A stretch of 5,257 nucleotides of DNA, taken from positions 1 through 5,257 of the forward strand of contig JAHFQL010000085.1 of the NCBI GenBank assembly GCA_023259315.1. Direction: 5' to 3'. Under the pieces are notes generated by a model. That model saw only the letters and a program-made list of their open reading frames with translations. It made no database searches and was not told the DNA's origin. Each line of letters begins with the position of its first letter. Position 1 is the stretch's first letter. The DNA comes from Candidatus Woesearchaeota archaeon. Lineage in GTDB: Archaea > Nanoarchaeota > Nanoarchaeia > Woesearchaeales > GW2011-AR4. Position numbers and translations under genes: made by a program. Below are positions 1 to 4,389 of this stretch, piece by piece.

Positions 1-744
1 GACAAGCTTGGCAACATACAGCAGCTTGGCAAAAGCTTCAGAAGATGGGCGAGCAAAAAAAACCATCGCTTTATTTCTGCAATGAGCTTGGGAGACTTAG
101 CCACAAGCAACATTGACTTGATATTGAAAGCCATAGATGTCAATTACAAGCCATTGCAAACACAGCACGAGGAAATAAGGCAAAGATTGGAAAATACAAA
201 GGAAATCCACATAACAACACCTGCTGGAACTGACTTGTACTATGACAAGAGCGGAATAAAAGCGATTGCAGCCGACGGCAATTACACATTGCCAGGCTCA
301 GGAGGAAACCTGCCGGCAGGAGAAGTTTATTCCCCTCCAAATGGAAAAAGAATCGAGGGAAAGGTTGTTATTGACGGCAGCTCAAGAACGCATGAGCATA
401 CAATTCTGATTAGGAAGCCAATAGAATTGACAATAAAAGATGGAAATATAATTGAAATCAAGGGGCACGAAGAGGCAAGGCAGCTCGAAGCAACTTTAAA
501 ATGGGCAGCATCTGTTGCAAAAAACCCAGGCAATGTGAGAAGAATTTGCGAGCTTGGGATTGGCTTGAATCCGAATGCCAACATAATAGGCGCAATGATA
601 GTTGACGACAAAACCCTTGGCACAGCTCACATAGGCATTGGCTCAAACTACTGGTTCGGCGGCAATATTTATGCAATCATTCACCTAGATCAAGTATTCA
701 AGAATCCTACAATTTACCTGGATGATGAGCTGCTAAAAATATAG
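1..744 (+). CDS. M29-family (aminopeptidase T/AmpS-like) metallo-aminopeptidase, 5'-truncated by window edge
   Basis: Removes N-terminal amino acids from peptides in the cytoplasm, probably in peptide turnover. The reading frame is open from base 1; the Met codon at 82 is very likely internal, because the 27 codons before it also read as protein (a basic KSFRRW stretch, then HRFISAM). 247 residues are visible. Numbered from the Met at 82, they include PAGTDL (47-52), NLPAGEVYSPP (76-86), ELGIGLNP (157-164), AHIGIGSNY (182-190) and HLD (201-203). By analogy with M29 structures, E81, E157, H183, Y190, H201 and D203 would be the two-metal ligands and catalytic residues; all are present, so the C-terminal catalytic part looks intact. 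Archaeal homologues are roughly 300-400 residues, so an N-terminal part lies outside the window. The gene converges with a small ORF whose stop lies two bases past its own. Family call fairly sure; substrate unknown. Confidence 0.85.
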   Translation, partial: DKLGNIQQLGKSFRRWASKKNHRFISAMSLGDLATSNIDLILKAIDVNYKPLQTQHEEIRQRLENTKEIHITTPAGTDLYYDKSGIKAIAADGNYTLPGSGGNLPAGEVYSPPNGKRIEGKVVIDGSSRTHEHTILIRKPIELTIKDGNIIEIKGHEEARQLEATLKWAASVAKNPGNVRRICELGIGLNPNANIIGAMIVDDKTLGTAHIGIGSNYWFGGNIYAIIHLDQVFKNPTIYLDDELLKI

Positions 745-746
745 AA

Positions 747-851
747 TCATTCCTGTTCCTTTAACGGCTGCATCCACTTTGGCAGCTCGACTTCAGGATA
801 CTTTTTGTCAGAACCCTCAAAATAAGTGCCTTTTTCCTTCAACTTCTCCAT
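747..851 (-). CDS. Candidate small protein, 34 aa, leaderless
   Basis: A short ORF running from ATG (849-851) to TGA (747-749). It encodes a charged, lysine- and glutamate-rich peptide that starts MEKLKEKGTYFEG and ends LPKWMQPLKEQE, with no membrane segment. I do not recognise it. Support comes from the promoter: on the same strand a perfect TTTATATA box is centred 27-28 nt before the ATG, the spacing seen at other genes here, so the mRNA would be leaderless. The ORF fills the gap after the aminopeptidase gene almost exactly, converging with two bases between the stops. It could still be a chance ORF beside a promoter for an RNA; homologues in related genomes would settle this. Confidence 0.5.
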   Translation of the reverse strand: MEKLKEKGTYFEGSDKKYPEVELPKWMQPLKEQE

Positions 852-874
852 AATTTGGCAATAAGTTTGCCGAA

Positions 875-882
875 TATATAAA
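875..882 (-). promoter_or_regulatory. TATA box for the 34-aa ORF
   Basis: Reads TTTATATA on the minus strand, centred 27-28 nt upstream of the ATG at 851. This is the distance expected between an archaeal TATA box and the transcription start, which predicts a transcript beginning at or next to the start codon. Confidence 0.55.
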
Positions 883-931
883 GATTGTTTAGTAAGCTTG
901 AGTGACTACATAATGTTCTTCAATAGGAAAG

Positions 932-939
932 TATTTAAA
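932..939 (+). promoter_or_regulatory. Probable TATA box for pth2 or a small RNA
   Basis: The sequence GTATTTAAAA preceded by GGAAA (926-930) looks like a purine-rich BRE followed by a TATA element. Transcription would begin near 962-963, about 97 nt before the pth2 start codon. No TATA box lies at the leaderless distance from pth2; the TTTTAAAA at 1043-1050 is too close to its ATG to serve it. Confidence 0.45.
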
Positions 940-962
940 AACAGTAAAAAATAAAACTAAAA

Positions 963-1059
963 ATAATTCAATACGTTGCTTCGCAACAATATTTAGTGCT
1001 CGGCGTCGTTTTCCTGCCATTAAACGACACCTCGCCTATCCATTTTAAAAAAACTGAAA
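963..1059 (+). other. Structured 5' leader of pth2 or intergenic small RNA/repeat
   Basis: No credible ORF. It carries two inverted repeats. The first is GTTGC/GCAAC (975-979 and 983-987) with a UUC triloop. The second is GTCGTTT/AAACGAC (1005-1011 and 1022-1028) around a 10-nt loop, extendable by GG (1002-1003) with CC (1030-1031) across one mismatch. The 36 bases at 1001-1036 contain 21 G or C, far above the surrounding intergenic DNA; in AT-rich archaea such islands often mark structured RNA. It could be a 5' UTR regulatory structure, a separate small RNA, or a dispersed palindromic repeat. No known RNA family was recognised. Confidence 0.4.
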
Positions 1060-1404
1060 ATGTCGTACAAACAAGTTATTCTGGTTAGAGAAGATTTAAA
1101 GCTGCCAAAGGGAAAGCTTGCAGCACAATGCAGTCATGCTTCTGTAGATGCGACTTTGAAATCAGACAAAAAAATTGTTGATTTGTGGAAGAAGGAAGGC
1201 GGAAAAAAAATTGTTTTGAAAGTTAAGGATGAAAAAGAATTATTGAAATACAAAGAAATGGCTGAAGATGAAGGATTGAAGACTGCTTTGATTATTGATG
1301 CAGGCCACACAGTTGTTGAGCCAGGAACAATTACTTGTTTGGGGATAGGTCCTGATTTGGAAGAGAAAATTGACAAAGTAAGCGGGAAGTTGAGGATGAT
1401 GTGA
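1060..1404 (+). CDS. pth2: Peptidyl-tRNA hydrolase, type 2 (Pth2)
   Basis: Cleaves the ester bond of peptidyl-tRNAs released prematurely from ribosomes, returning tRNA to the pool; cytoplasmic. The 114-residue length matches the compact archaeal single-domain form. Family signatures are in order: the first strand YKQVILVREDL (3-13), GKLAAQCSHASVDA (18-31) with the catalytic-region Lys and His, KKIVLKVKDEKEL (49-61), the DAGHTVVEPGT segment (81-91), LGIGP (94-98) and the terminal helix IDKVSGKLRMM. The DAGHT Asp is a family active-site residue. The start is sure because the first strand begins at residue 3. There is no clear Shine-Dalgarno sequence, and the nearest good promoter lies about 125 bases upstream, leaving a structured leader. 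It is convergent with the orphan gene downstream, with 18 bases between the stops. Confidence 0.95.
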   Translation: MSYKQVILVREDLKLPKGKLAAQCSHASVDATLKSDKKIVDLWKKEGGKKIVLKVKDEKELLKYKEMAEDEGLKTALIIDAGHTVVEPGTITCLGIGPDLEEKIDKVSGKLRMM

Positions 1405-1422
1405 TAAATTTATACTTGTAGC

Positions 1423-1758
1423 TTAACTAGTTTCCTGAACTATTCTTCTAAATAACTCGTCCAGCTCTCTTTGATTAGGTTGCCTAAAATAACTTTCTCC
1501 ACAAAATGCAGCATATATTCCACCCCTATATCCAAAATCATATTCCTCTTGATCAGAAGCAGCAGATCGACTTTTAGGGTCAAATGTTCTACGAGGATAT
1601 TTTAAGAAAGCGTCTTGAAATCCTTGAAACAGTTTTGGGCTACTAAGCAAAGGTCTACCCTCCGCATCTGTCGCTGTTGAAAATCCATGCCTTCTAGCAA
1701 ATTCAAGGTAAGCTGTTTCTTCCAATGGAATTTGGGGTGGATTAACAGTCGCATTCAT
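1423..1758 (-). CDS. Orphan hypothetical protein, 111 aa
   Basis: I do not recognise this protein. It begins MNATVNPPQIPLEETAYLEF, has a central basic stretch (KYPRRTFDPKSRS), a glycine/aromatic segment YDFGYRGGIYAAFCGESYF, and a charged C-terminal helix-like end (ELDELFRRIVQETS). It has no signal peptide or membrane segment, so it is probably a soluble cytoplasmic protein. A GTG at 1765-1767 would add three residues, but the ATG at 1756-1758 is preferred: the minus-strand TATA box TTTTTAAATA is centred 26 nt upstream of it, matching the leaderless spacing of neighbouring genes. It is convergent with pth2 and divergent from tRNA-Lys. The ORF has a good start and promoter and protein-like composition, so it is probably real, with unknown function. 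Confidence 0.7.
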   Translation of the reverse strand: MNATVNPPQIPLEETAYLEFARRHGFSTATDAEGRPLLSSPKLFQGFQDAFLKYPRRTFDPKSRSAASDQEEYDFGYRGGIYAAFCGESYFRQPNQRELDELFRRIVQETS

Positions 1759-1778
1759 ATTACGCACTAATTGACATT

Positions 1779-1788
1779 TATTTAAAAA
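1779..1788 (-). promoter_or_regulatory. TATA box for the 111-aa orphan gene
   Basis: Reads TTTTTAAATA on the minus strand, centred 26 nt from the ATG at 1758. It supports that ATG over the in-frame GTG three codons upstream and predicts a leaderless transcript. Confidence 0.55.
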
Positions 1789-1818
1789 TCTTTTGTCGTA
1801 TGATTTTTTTGTAGTTAG

Positions 1819-1828
1819 TTTTTTAAAC
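1819..1828 (+). promoter_or_regulatory. TATA-like box for tRNA-Lys
   Basis: The element TTTTTTAAAC lies about 30 nt upstream of the first base of the mature tRNA. That places transcription initiation a few bases before the tRNA, as expected for an archaeal tRNA promoter. The stretch between 1759 and 1853 thus holds divergent promoters and nothing else visible. Confidence 0.45.
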
Positions 1829-1853
1829 TGCTTATTTTTCTATTGTTTTTATC

Positions 1854-1941
1854 GGGCCCATAGCTCAGCCTGCTTAGAGCACATGACTCTTATAGATTTG
1901 GAGTCATCATGGGGTCGAGGGTTGAAATCCCTCTGGGCCCA
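1854..1941 (+). tRNA. tRNA-Lys(CUU) with a 13-nt anticodon-loop intron
   Basis: The full cloverleaf can be drawn. The acceptor stem is GGGCCCA/TGGGCCC (1854-1860 and 1934-1940) with discriminator A1941 and no encoded CCA. The D-stem is GCTC/GAGC around an AGCCTGCTTA loop. The anticodon stem is CATGA/TCATG (1882-1886 and 1907-1911), and the T-arm is GAGGG-TTGAAAT-CCCTC. The anticodon loop is 20 nt; removing 1893-1905 leaves CTCTTAA, anticodon CTT (1889-1891), hence lysine. U8-A14, G15-C48, G18-U55 and U54-A58 can all form. Position 19, normally G, is C (1873), and position 56, normally C, is G (1924), so the 19-56 elbow pair seems to be swapped rather than lost. A T-rich run follows directly. 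Confidence 0.93.
1893..1905 (+). other. tRNA-Lys intron, canonical 37/38 position
   Basis: The precursor folds as a bulge-helix-bulge motif for the archaeal splicing endonuclease. The outer helix is the anticodon stem CATGA/TCATG. The central 4-bp helix is CTCT (1887-1890) with GGAG (1900-1903), including one U-G pair. Three-base bulges are TAT (1891-1893) and TCA (1904-1906). Cutting after the second base of each bulge removes TAGATTTGGAGTC and joins A37 to A38. The inner intron helix is weak, so this is the relaxed form with one good flanking helix. A competing TGACTC/GAGTCA hairpin is also possible. Confidence 0.85.
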
Positions 1942-1950
1942 TTTATTTTT
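1942..1950 (+). terminator. T-rich terminator after tRNA-Lys
   Basis: TTTATTTTT directly follows the discriminator base, the usual form of an archaeal tRNA terminator. The homoserine dehydrogenase downstream has its own TATA box, so the two are probably separate transcripts. Confidence 0.5.
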
Positions 1951-1982
1951 GAATTTCTTATTACCACTGAAGAATCAGTAAC

Positions 1983-1990
1983 ATTTAAAT
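1983..1990 (+). promoter_or_regulatory. TATA box for homoserine dehydrogenase
   Basis: ATTTAAAT is centred 27-28 nt upstream of the ATG at 2014, predicting a leaderless mRNA. It is the main evidence for that start over an in-frame ATG inside the tRNA gene. Confidence 0.55.
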
Positions 1991-2013
1991 GCAGTCAAAA
2001 ATACCTTAAAAGA

Positions 2014-3150
2014 ATGTTTCAGGATGTATTCATAATCGGGGCAACGGGAAAAGTAGGCTCTACTTTAGTAAGACAGATTTTGGAAAAACGTGACACAGAC
2101 ACTTCTTTGCACGCTAATCCCACCAGGATTGTTGGAGTTGCCTCACGCGATAATTTTGTTTATTCGCCGAGAGGACTGAGCCCGTCTCAGGCATATAGTT
2201 TTGCATCAAGAAATTTTGGTGATGTTAATAGATACGCTGATCTTCACGAGCTTGTGGAAACTGCTGATATAGGAACCAGAAGAAGCTCTGGCTCTCTTGT
2301 ATTTGTAGATACAACACCTGTTCTTGATGGGATGACTAGATTCCACATTTACGTGGTTGGTACAACACCCTATGGTATTGTTACAGCCAACAAAAATCCA
2401 ATTGCACTTTCAGATTACCCAACTTTTCAGGCTCTCACAGAAAATCCAAGAAGGTATGGTTACAGATGCTCGGTTATGGCAGGTTCTGATGCTATCCCAT
2501 TTTTGCTGGACTTGAGAGATTTAAATGAAACACTTTATGGCATCGAAGGGTGCTTTTCTGGAACGCTTGGTTACATCACATCTGAATTAGATAAAGATAA
2601 GAAATTTTCTAAAATACTTAGTGAAGCTTACACGAAGGGTTATACGGAGCCTGATCCTCGTGATGATCTTCGCGGATTCGACGTTGCAAGAAAGGTTATT
2701 GTGCTTGCACGATCTGCAGGATACGAAGCTGGAATAAAAGATATTAAACCACAACCATTTATCCCAGAAGAATATTTGAAGGATGGAAGTATTGATGATT
2801 TCCTCGCAAATTCAGTAAATCTTGACCAACACTTCGCTGATTTGGTAAAATCTGCCAGAATACGTGGAAATACTATTAGATACGTTGCAACAATGAAGTT
2901 AAATCGAGGCTATCCAGAAATTGAAGTTGCATTAAAGGAAGTTCCTTTAGAAAGCAGTTTGGGAATGTTGCAGGGGACTAGAAACAAAATTGTAATAACA
3001 ACAGAATGCTATCCGGTAGACAGGCCTTATATTATAGAAGCCCCTGGTGCAGGATTGGATGTCACTGCAAGAAATATAAGAAGAGATTTGATAGGCCTTC
3101 TTACGGAAAGAACTGCAACTAATCATAATATAAGCCACAAAAATTTATAG
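2014..3150 (+). CDS. hom: Homoserine dehydrogenase, without ACT domain
   Basis: Catalyses NAD(P)H-dependent interconversion of aspartate semialdehyde and homoserine, the branch point to threonine and methionine; cytoplasmic. The 378-residue protein has an N-terminal Rossmann fold with GATGKVGS (9-16), VDTTP (98-102) and GIVTANKNPIA (121-131). The catalytic domain follows with MAGSDAIPFLLDL (155-167), FSGTLGYI (181-188) and the signature EPDPRDDLRGFDVARK (212-227), in which D223 and K227 match the catalytic Asp and Lys. The C-terminal GAGLDVTARNIRRDL (345-359) rejoins the nucleotide-binding half. No kinase or ACT domain is attached. The GATG form of the nucleotide loop is more usual in aspartate-semialdehyde dehydrogenase, but the rest is clearly homoserine dehydrogenase. 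An ORF start at 1909 lies inside the tRNA; the start at 2014 begins right at the first Rossmann strand and has a well-placed TATA box. Confidence 0.92.
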   Translation: MFQDVFIIGATGKVGSTLVRQILEKRDTDTSLHANPTRIVGVASRDNFVYSPRGLSPSQAYSFASRNFGDVNRYADLHELVETADIGTRRSSGSLVFVDTTPVLDGMTRFHIYVVGTTPYGIVTANKNPIALSDYPTFQALTENPRRYGYRCSVMAGSDAIPFLLDLRDLNETLYGIEGCFSGTLGYITSELDKDKKFSKILSEAYTKGYTEPDPRDDLRGFDVARKVIVLARSAGYEAGIKDIKPQPFIPEEYLKDGSIDDFLANSVNLDQHFADLVKSARIRGNTIRYVATMKLNRGYPEIEVALKEVPLESSLGMLQGTRNKIVITTECYPVDRPYIIEAPGAGLDVTARNIRRDLIGLLTERTATNHNISHKNL

Positions 3151-3151
3151 T

Positions 3152-3808
3152 TTATTGACTAACTAATTCTTGTAATACATCATAAGCCTTCATAGAATCC
3201 TTCTTGTTCAATATAAAAGTCAATTCTGTCATCGTTGATACAATCTCGTAAATATTGATATTTTCCCACGCAAGTTTTCTGACAGCGTTAAATATGACTC
3301 CCGGTGTGTGGGTAAAATCGTCTGCTGTAAATATAATAGTAAGTGCCACTAAATCTTTTTCTTTGTTGAGCACTTTTTCTCCTGACATAAACTTTAATAA
3401 TTTCTCCATATATTTTTCACTGATTATTATGCTCACTTCATTATTTCCAAGAATCACATTCAAAGTGTCGCCTCTTTCAAAATTAACTATGTTATGAATT
3501 GTTTTCAATTTTGTCATCAAGCTTGGCGATTTTACAAAATTAAAATCGCAAATGTTTGTCTTTATTATCAACTCGCCTTTGTAATCAAAAGCCTTTAGTT
3601 TCTTTCTATGCTCAGAAATTTCTTCAGAATGGCGCCTTAGAGCCATGACAATAGCCGGAATTTTTATTTTTTTGCTTAGTTCCTGCTCTATTTTTGGCTG
3701 AATTTGTTCTGCCAGATTTCCTATGCTTATTATGCCTTTAGCTAAACCTTCTTCTACAAAAGGCTGCTCGCTTACAATCTTTTTTACAATGTGGCTTACT
3801 GTTACCAT
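3152..3808 (-). CDS. Tandem ACT-domain protein, putative amino-acid-sensing regulator
   Basis: Likely a soluble regulator that binds an amino acid; its target is not shown by the sequence. The 218 residues divide into three parts. An all-helical N-terminal segment (about 1-70; FVEEGLAKGIISIGNLAEQI then KIPAIVMALRRH) resembles a small helix-turn-helix-like module. A degenerate ACT-like unit follows (about 78-142, ending NEVSIIISEKYMEKLLKFM). A clear C-terminal ACT domain (about 153-217) is of the aspartokinase type, with the ligand-loop region THTPGVIFNAVRKLAWENINI. It converges with the homoserine dehydrogenase with one base between stops. ACT proteins have been proposed as regulators of ACT-less archaeal homoserine dehydrogenases, so a partnership is reasonable but inferred. 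Unlike its neighbours it seems to have a leader of about 15-30 nt, in which a perfect 16-bp palindrome sits. The only Shine-Dalgarno-like bases, GGTG, end two bases from the ATG, so initiation is unclear. Confidence 0.8.
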   Translation of the reverse strand: MVTVSHIVKKIVSEQPFVEEGLAKGIISIGNLAEQIQPKIEQELSKKIKIPAIVMALRRHSEEISEHRKKLKAFDYKGELIIKTNICDFNFVKSPSLMTKLKTIHNIVNFERGDTLNVILGNNEVSIIISEKYMEKLLKFMSGEKVLNKEKDLVALTIIFTADDFTHTPGVIFNAVRKLAWENINIYEIVSTMTELTFILNKKDSMKAYDVLQELVSQ

Positions 3809-3826
3809 GGCACCACTTCTTCAAAT

Positions 3827-3842
3827 TGTTATTATAATAACA
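3827..3842. promoter_or_regulatory. Perfect 16-bp palindrome, candidate operator
   Basis: TGTTATTATAATAACA is identical to its own reverse complement. It lies between the ACT-gene start codon and the divergent TATA boxes. With the minus-strand TATA box at 3860-3867, the predicted ACT transcription start (about 3836) falls inside it. That position suits a repressor that blocks initiation, possibly autoregulation by the ACT protein. A chance AT-rich palindrome is possible. Confidence 0.45.
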
Positions 3843-3846
3843 TTAT

Positions 3847-3868
3847 GTTTATATAGTAATATATAAAA
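3847..3868. promoter_or_regulatory. Bidirectional TATA region between ACT gene and the 31-aa ORF
   Basis: Two TATA boxes face away from each other. TTTATATA on the plus strand (3848-3855) is centred 27-28 nt before the 31-aa ORF's ATG at 3879. TTTATATA on the minus strand (3860-3867) would start the ACT transcript near 3836. The whole block is an imperfect palindrome, GTTTATATA facing TATATAAAAC, so the two promoters may be co-regulated. Confidence 0.55.
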
Positions 3869-3878
3869 CTTTTGGTAT

Positions 3879-3974
3879 ATGGAATCAATATTTTTTGGAC
3901 TAGATGAAGAATTTAATGAATTTCTAGATTTAGATAATTATACGGATGCAATGAGCGATTTTGAGGATAAGTGA
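3879..3974 (+). CDS. Candidate small acidic protein, 31 aa, leaderless
   Basis: A 31-codon ORF, starting MESIFFGLDEEFNEFLDL and ending MSDFEDK, with eleven acidic residues and one lysine. Phenylalanines and leucines are spaced so that an amphipathic helix is possible. I do not recognise it. Its ATG is 27-28 nt from a perfect TATA box, so translation probably starts at the transcript's 5' end. Thirteen bases after its stop is the ATG of the 109-residue orphan, which has its own Shine-Dalgarno site, so the two look like a small operon. It could be a functional micro-protein, a leader peptide governing the downstream cistron, or a chance ORF. Confidence 0.5.
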   Translation: MESIFFGLDEEFNEFLDLDNYTDAMSDFEDK

Positions 3975-3977
3975 AAG

Positions 3978-3982
3978 AAGGA
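3978..3982 (+). promoter_or_regulatory. Shine-Dalgarno site of the 109-aa orphan
   Basis: AAGGA sits 5 bases before the ATG at 3988 and just after the stop codon of the 31-aa ORF. It fits the archaeal pattern of a leaderless first cistron and a Shine-Dalgarno-led second one, and it favours the ATG over the in-frame TTG at 3961. Confidence 0.5.
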
Positions 3983-3987
3983 TTTTG

Positions 3988-4317
3988 ATGAGTACAACAA
4001 CCTATAACGGAAATGGTCATAAAGGAAGCGTTTATGCACATAGTTTGCATGGCGAACTTGTAGTTGTTGTGGGAGTTCCACCTGAAGAAGCATCGCGTAG
4101 GCAAATTGTAATAAAACCTAGAGAATTAATCAAAAATCCGGACCAGTTTCTTCAGGATTTAGTTAGAGAACTAGGTACTGTGGCAATAATTCCGGCTCAT
4201 CCATCAAACCCGAATTTATTGTATGCAGGGTCTCCAAAACATGGTTATGTTTTAAGTGTTCTTCCACAATATGAGGATCAATTAGAAAAAATAATTGACA
4301 ATATTAATGTGATTTAA
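3988..4317 (+). CDS. Orphan hypothetical protein, 109 aa
   Basis: Not recognised. After a polar, probably disordered start (MSTTTYNGNGHKGS) the protein alternates hydrophobic strands and helices. A strand LVVVVGVP is followed by a polar helix and QIVIKPREL; next come a helix DQFLQDLVREL, a strand TVAIIPA, a loop HPSNPNLLYAGSPKHG, and a strand YVLSVLPQ ending in the helix YEDQLEKIIDNI. This suggests a small soluble alpha/beta domain with no membrane segment. The in-frame TTG at 3961 would overlap the 31-aa ORF and add a basic segment; the ATG at 3988 with its Shine-Dalgarno site is preferred. It is probably co-transcribed with the 31-aa ORF, divergently from the ACT-domain gene, so a shared control signal is possible. 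Real gene likely; function unknown. Confidence 0.7.
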   Translation: MSTTTYNGNGHKGSVYAHSLHGELVVVVGVPPEEASRRQIVIKPRELIKNPDQFLQDLVRELGTVAIIPAHPSNPNLLYAGSPKHGYVLSVLPQYEDQLEKIIDNINVI

Positions 4318-4320
4318 ACT

Positions 4321-4340
4321 TATTATTTATTTTTTAATTT
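4321..4340 (+). terminator. T-rich stretch after the 109-aa orphan
   Basis: A run made only of T and A, with a block of at least six T, begins four bases after the stop codon. This fits an archaeal T-rich intrinsic terminator separating the two-cistron unit from the lysyl-tRNA synthetase promoter. There is no accompanying hairpin. Confidence 0.35.
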
Positions 4341-4359
4341 AACATACTTTTCCAAAATC

Positions 4360-4367
4360 TTTATATA
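4360..4367 (+). promoter_or_regulatory. TATA box for lysyl-tRNA synthetase
   Basis: TTTATATA is centred 26-27 nt upstream of the ATG at 4390, predicting a leaderless mRNA. With only 72 bases between the previous stop and this start, there is no room for a lysine riboswitch or a T-box. Confidence 0.6.
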
Positions 4368-4389
4368 ATGTCTAATATTTTTTCTTTCT

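Noticed and set aside
140..676. Three antisense ORFs inside the aminopeptidase gene
   Set aside because: Shadows of the conserved coding frame, with Cys/Leu/Ser-rich products and no promoter at the expected spacing.
82..744. Aminopeptidase gene starting at the ATG at 82
   Set aside because: The frame is open to base 1 and the preceding 27 codons read as protein; the gene is truncated by the window edge.
913..954. 13-codon ORF starting MFFNRK upstream of pth2
   Set aside because: Too short, overlaps the TATA box at 932-939, and lacks a promoter at the leaderless distance.
1134..1376. 80-residue ORF antisense to pth2
   Set aside because: Lies wholly inside a confidently identified gene and has a shadow-like Ser/Phe-rich composition.
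1759..1767. GTG start extending the 111-aa orphan by three residues
   Set aside because: The TATA spacing points to the ATG at 1758 as the 5' end of the transcript.
1793..1981. 62-residue ORF spanning the tRNA gene
   Set aside because: It reads through the tRNA-Lys and its promoter in another frame, with a low-complexity Phe/Cys-rich product; the tRNA explains the sequence.
3255..3497. 80-residue ORF antisense to the ACT-domain gene
   Set aside because: Shadow of the ACT coding frame, with no promoter at the expected spacing.
3961..3987. TTG start extending the 109-aa orphan by nine residues
   Set aside because: It overlaps the 31-aa ORF, and the AAGGA site is placed for the ATG at 3988.
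3913..4104. 63-residue ORF on the minus strand across the 31-aa and 109-aa ORFs
   Set aside because: The plus-strand pair has a promoter and a Shine-Dalgarno site; this frame has neither.
4318..4389. Possible lysine-sensing riboswitch before lysyl-tRNA synthetase
   Set aside because: The gap is only 72 bases of AT-rich DNA, has no helices, and the TATA spacing predicts no leader.
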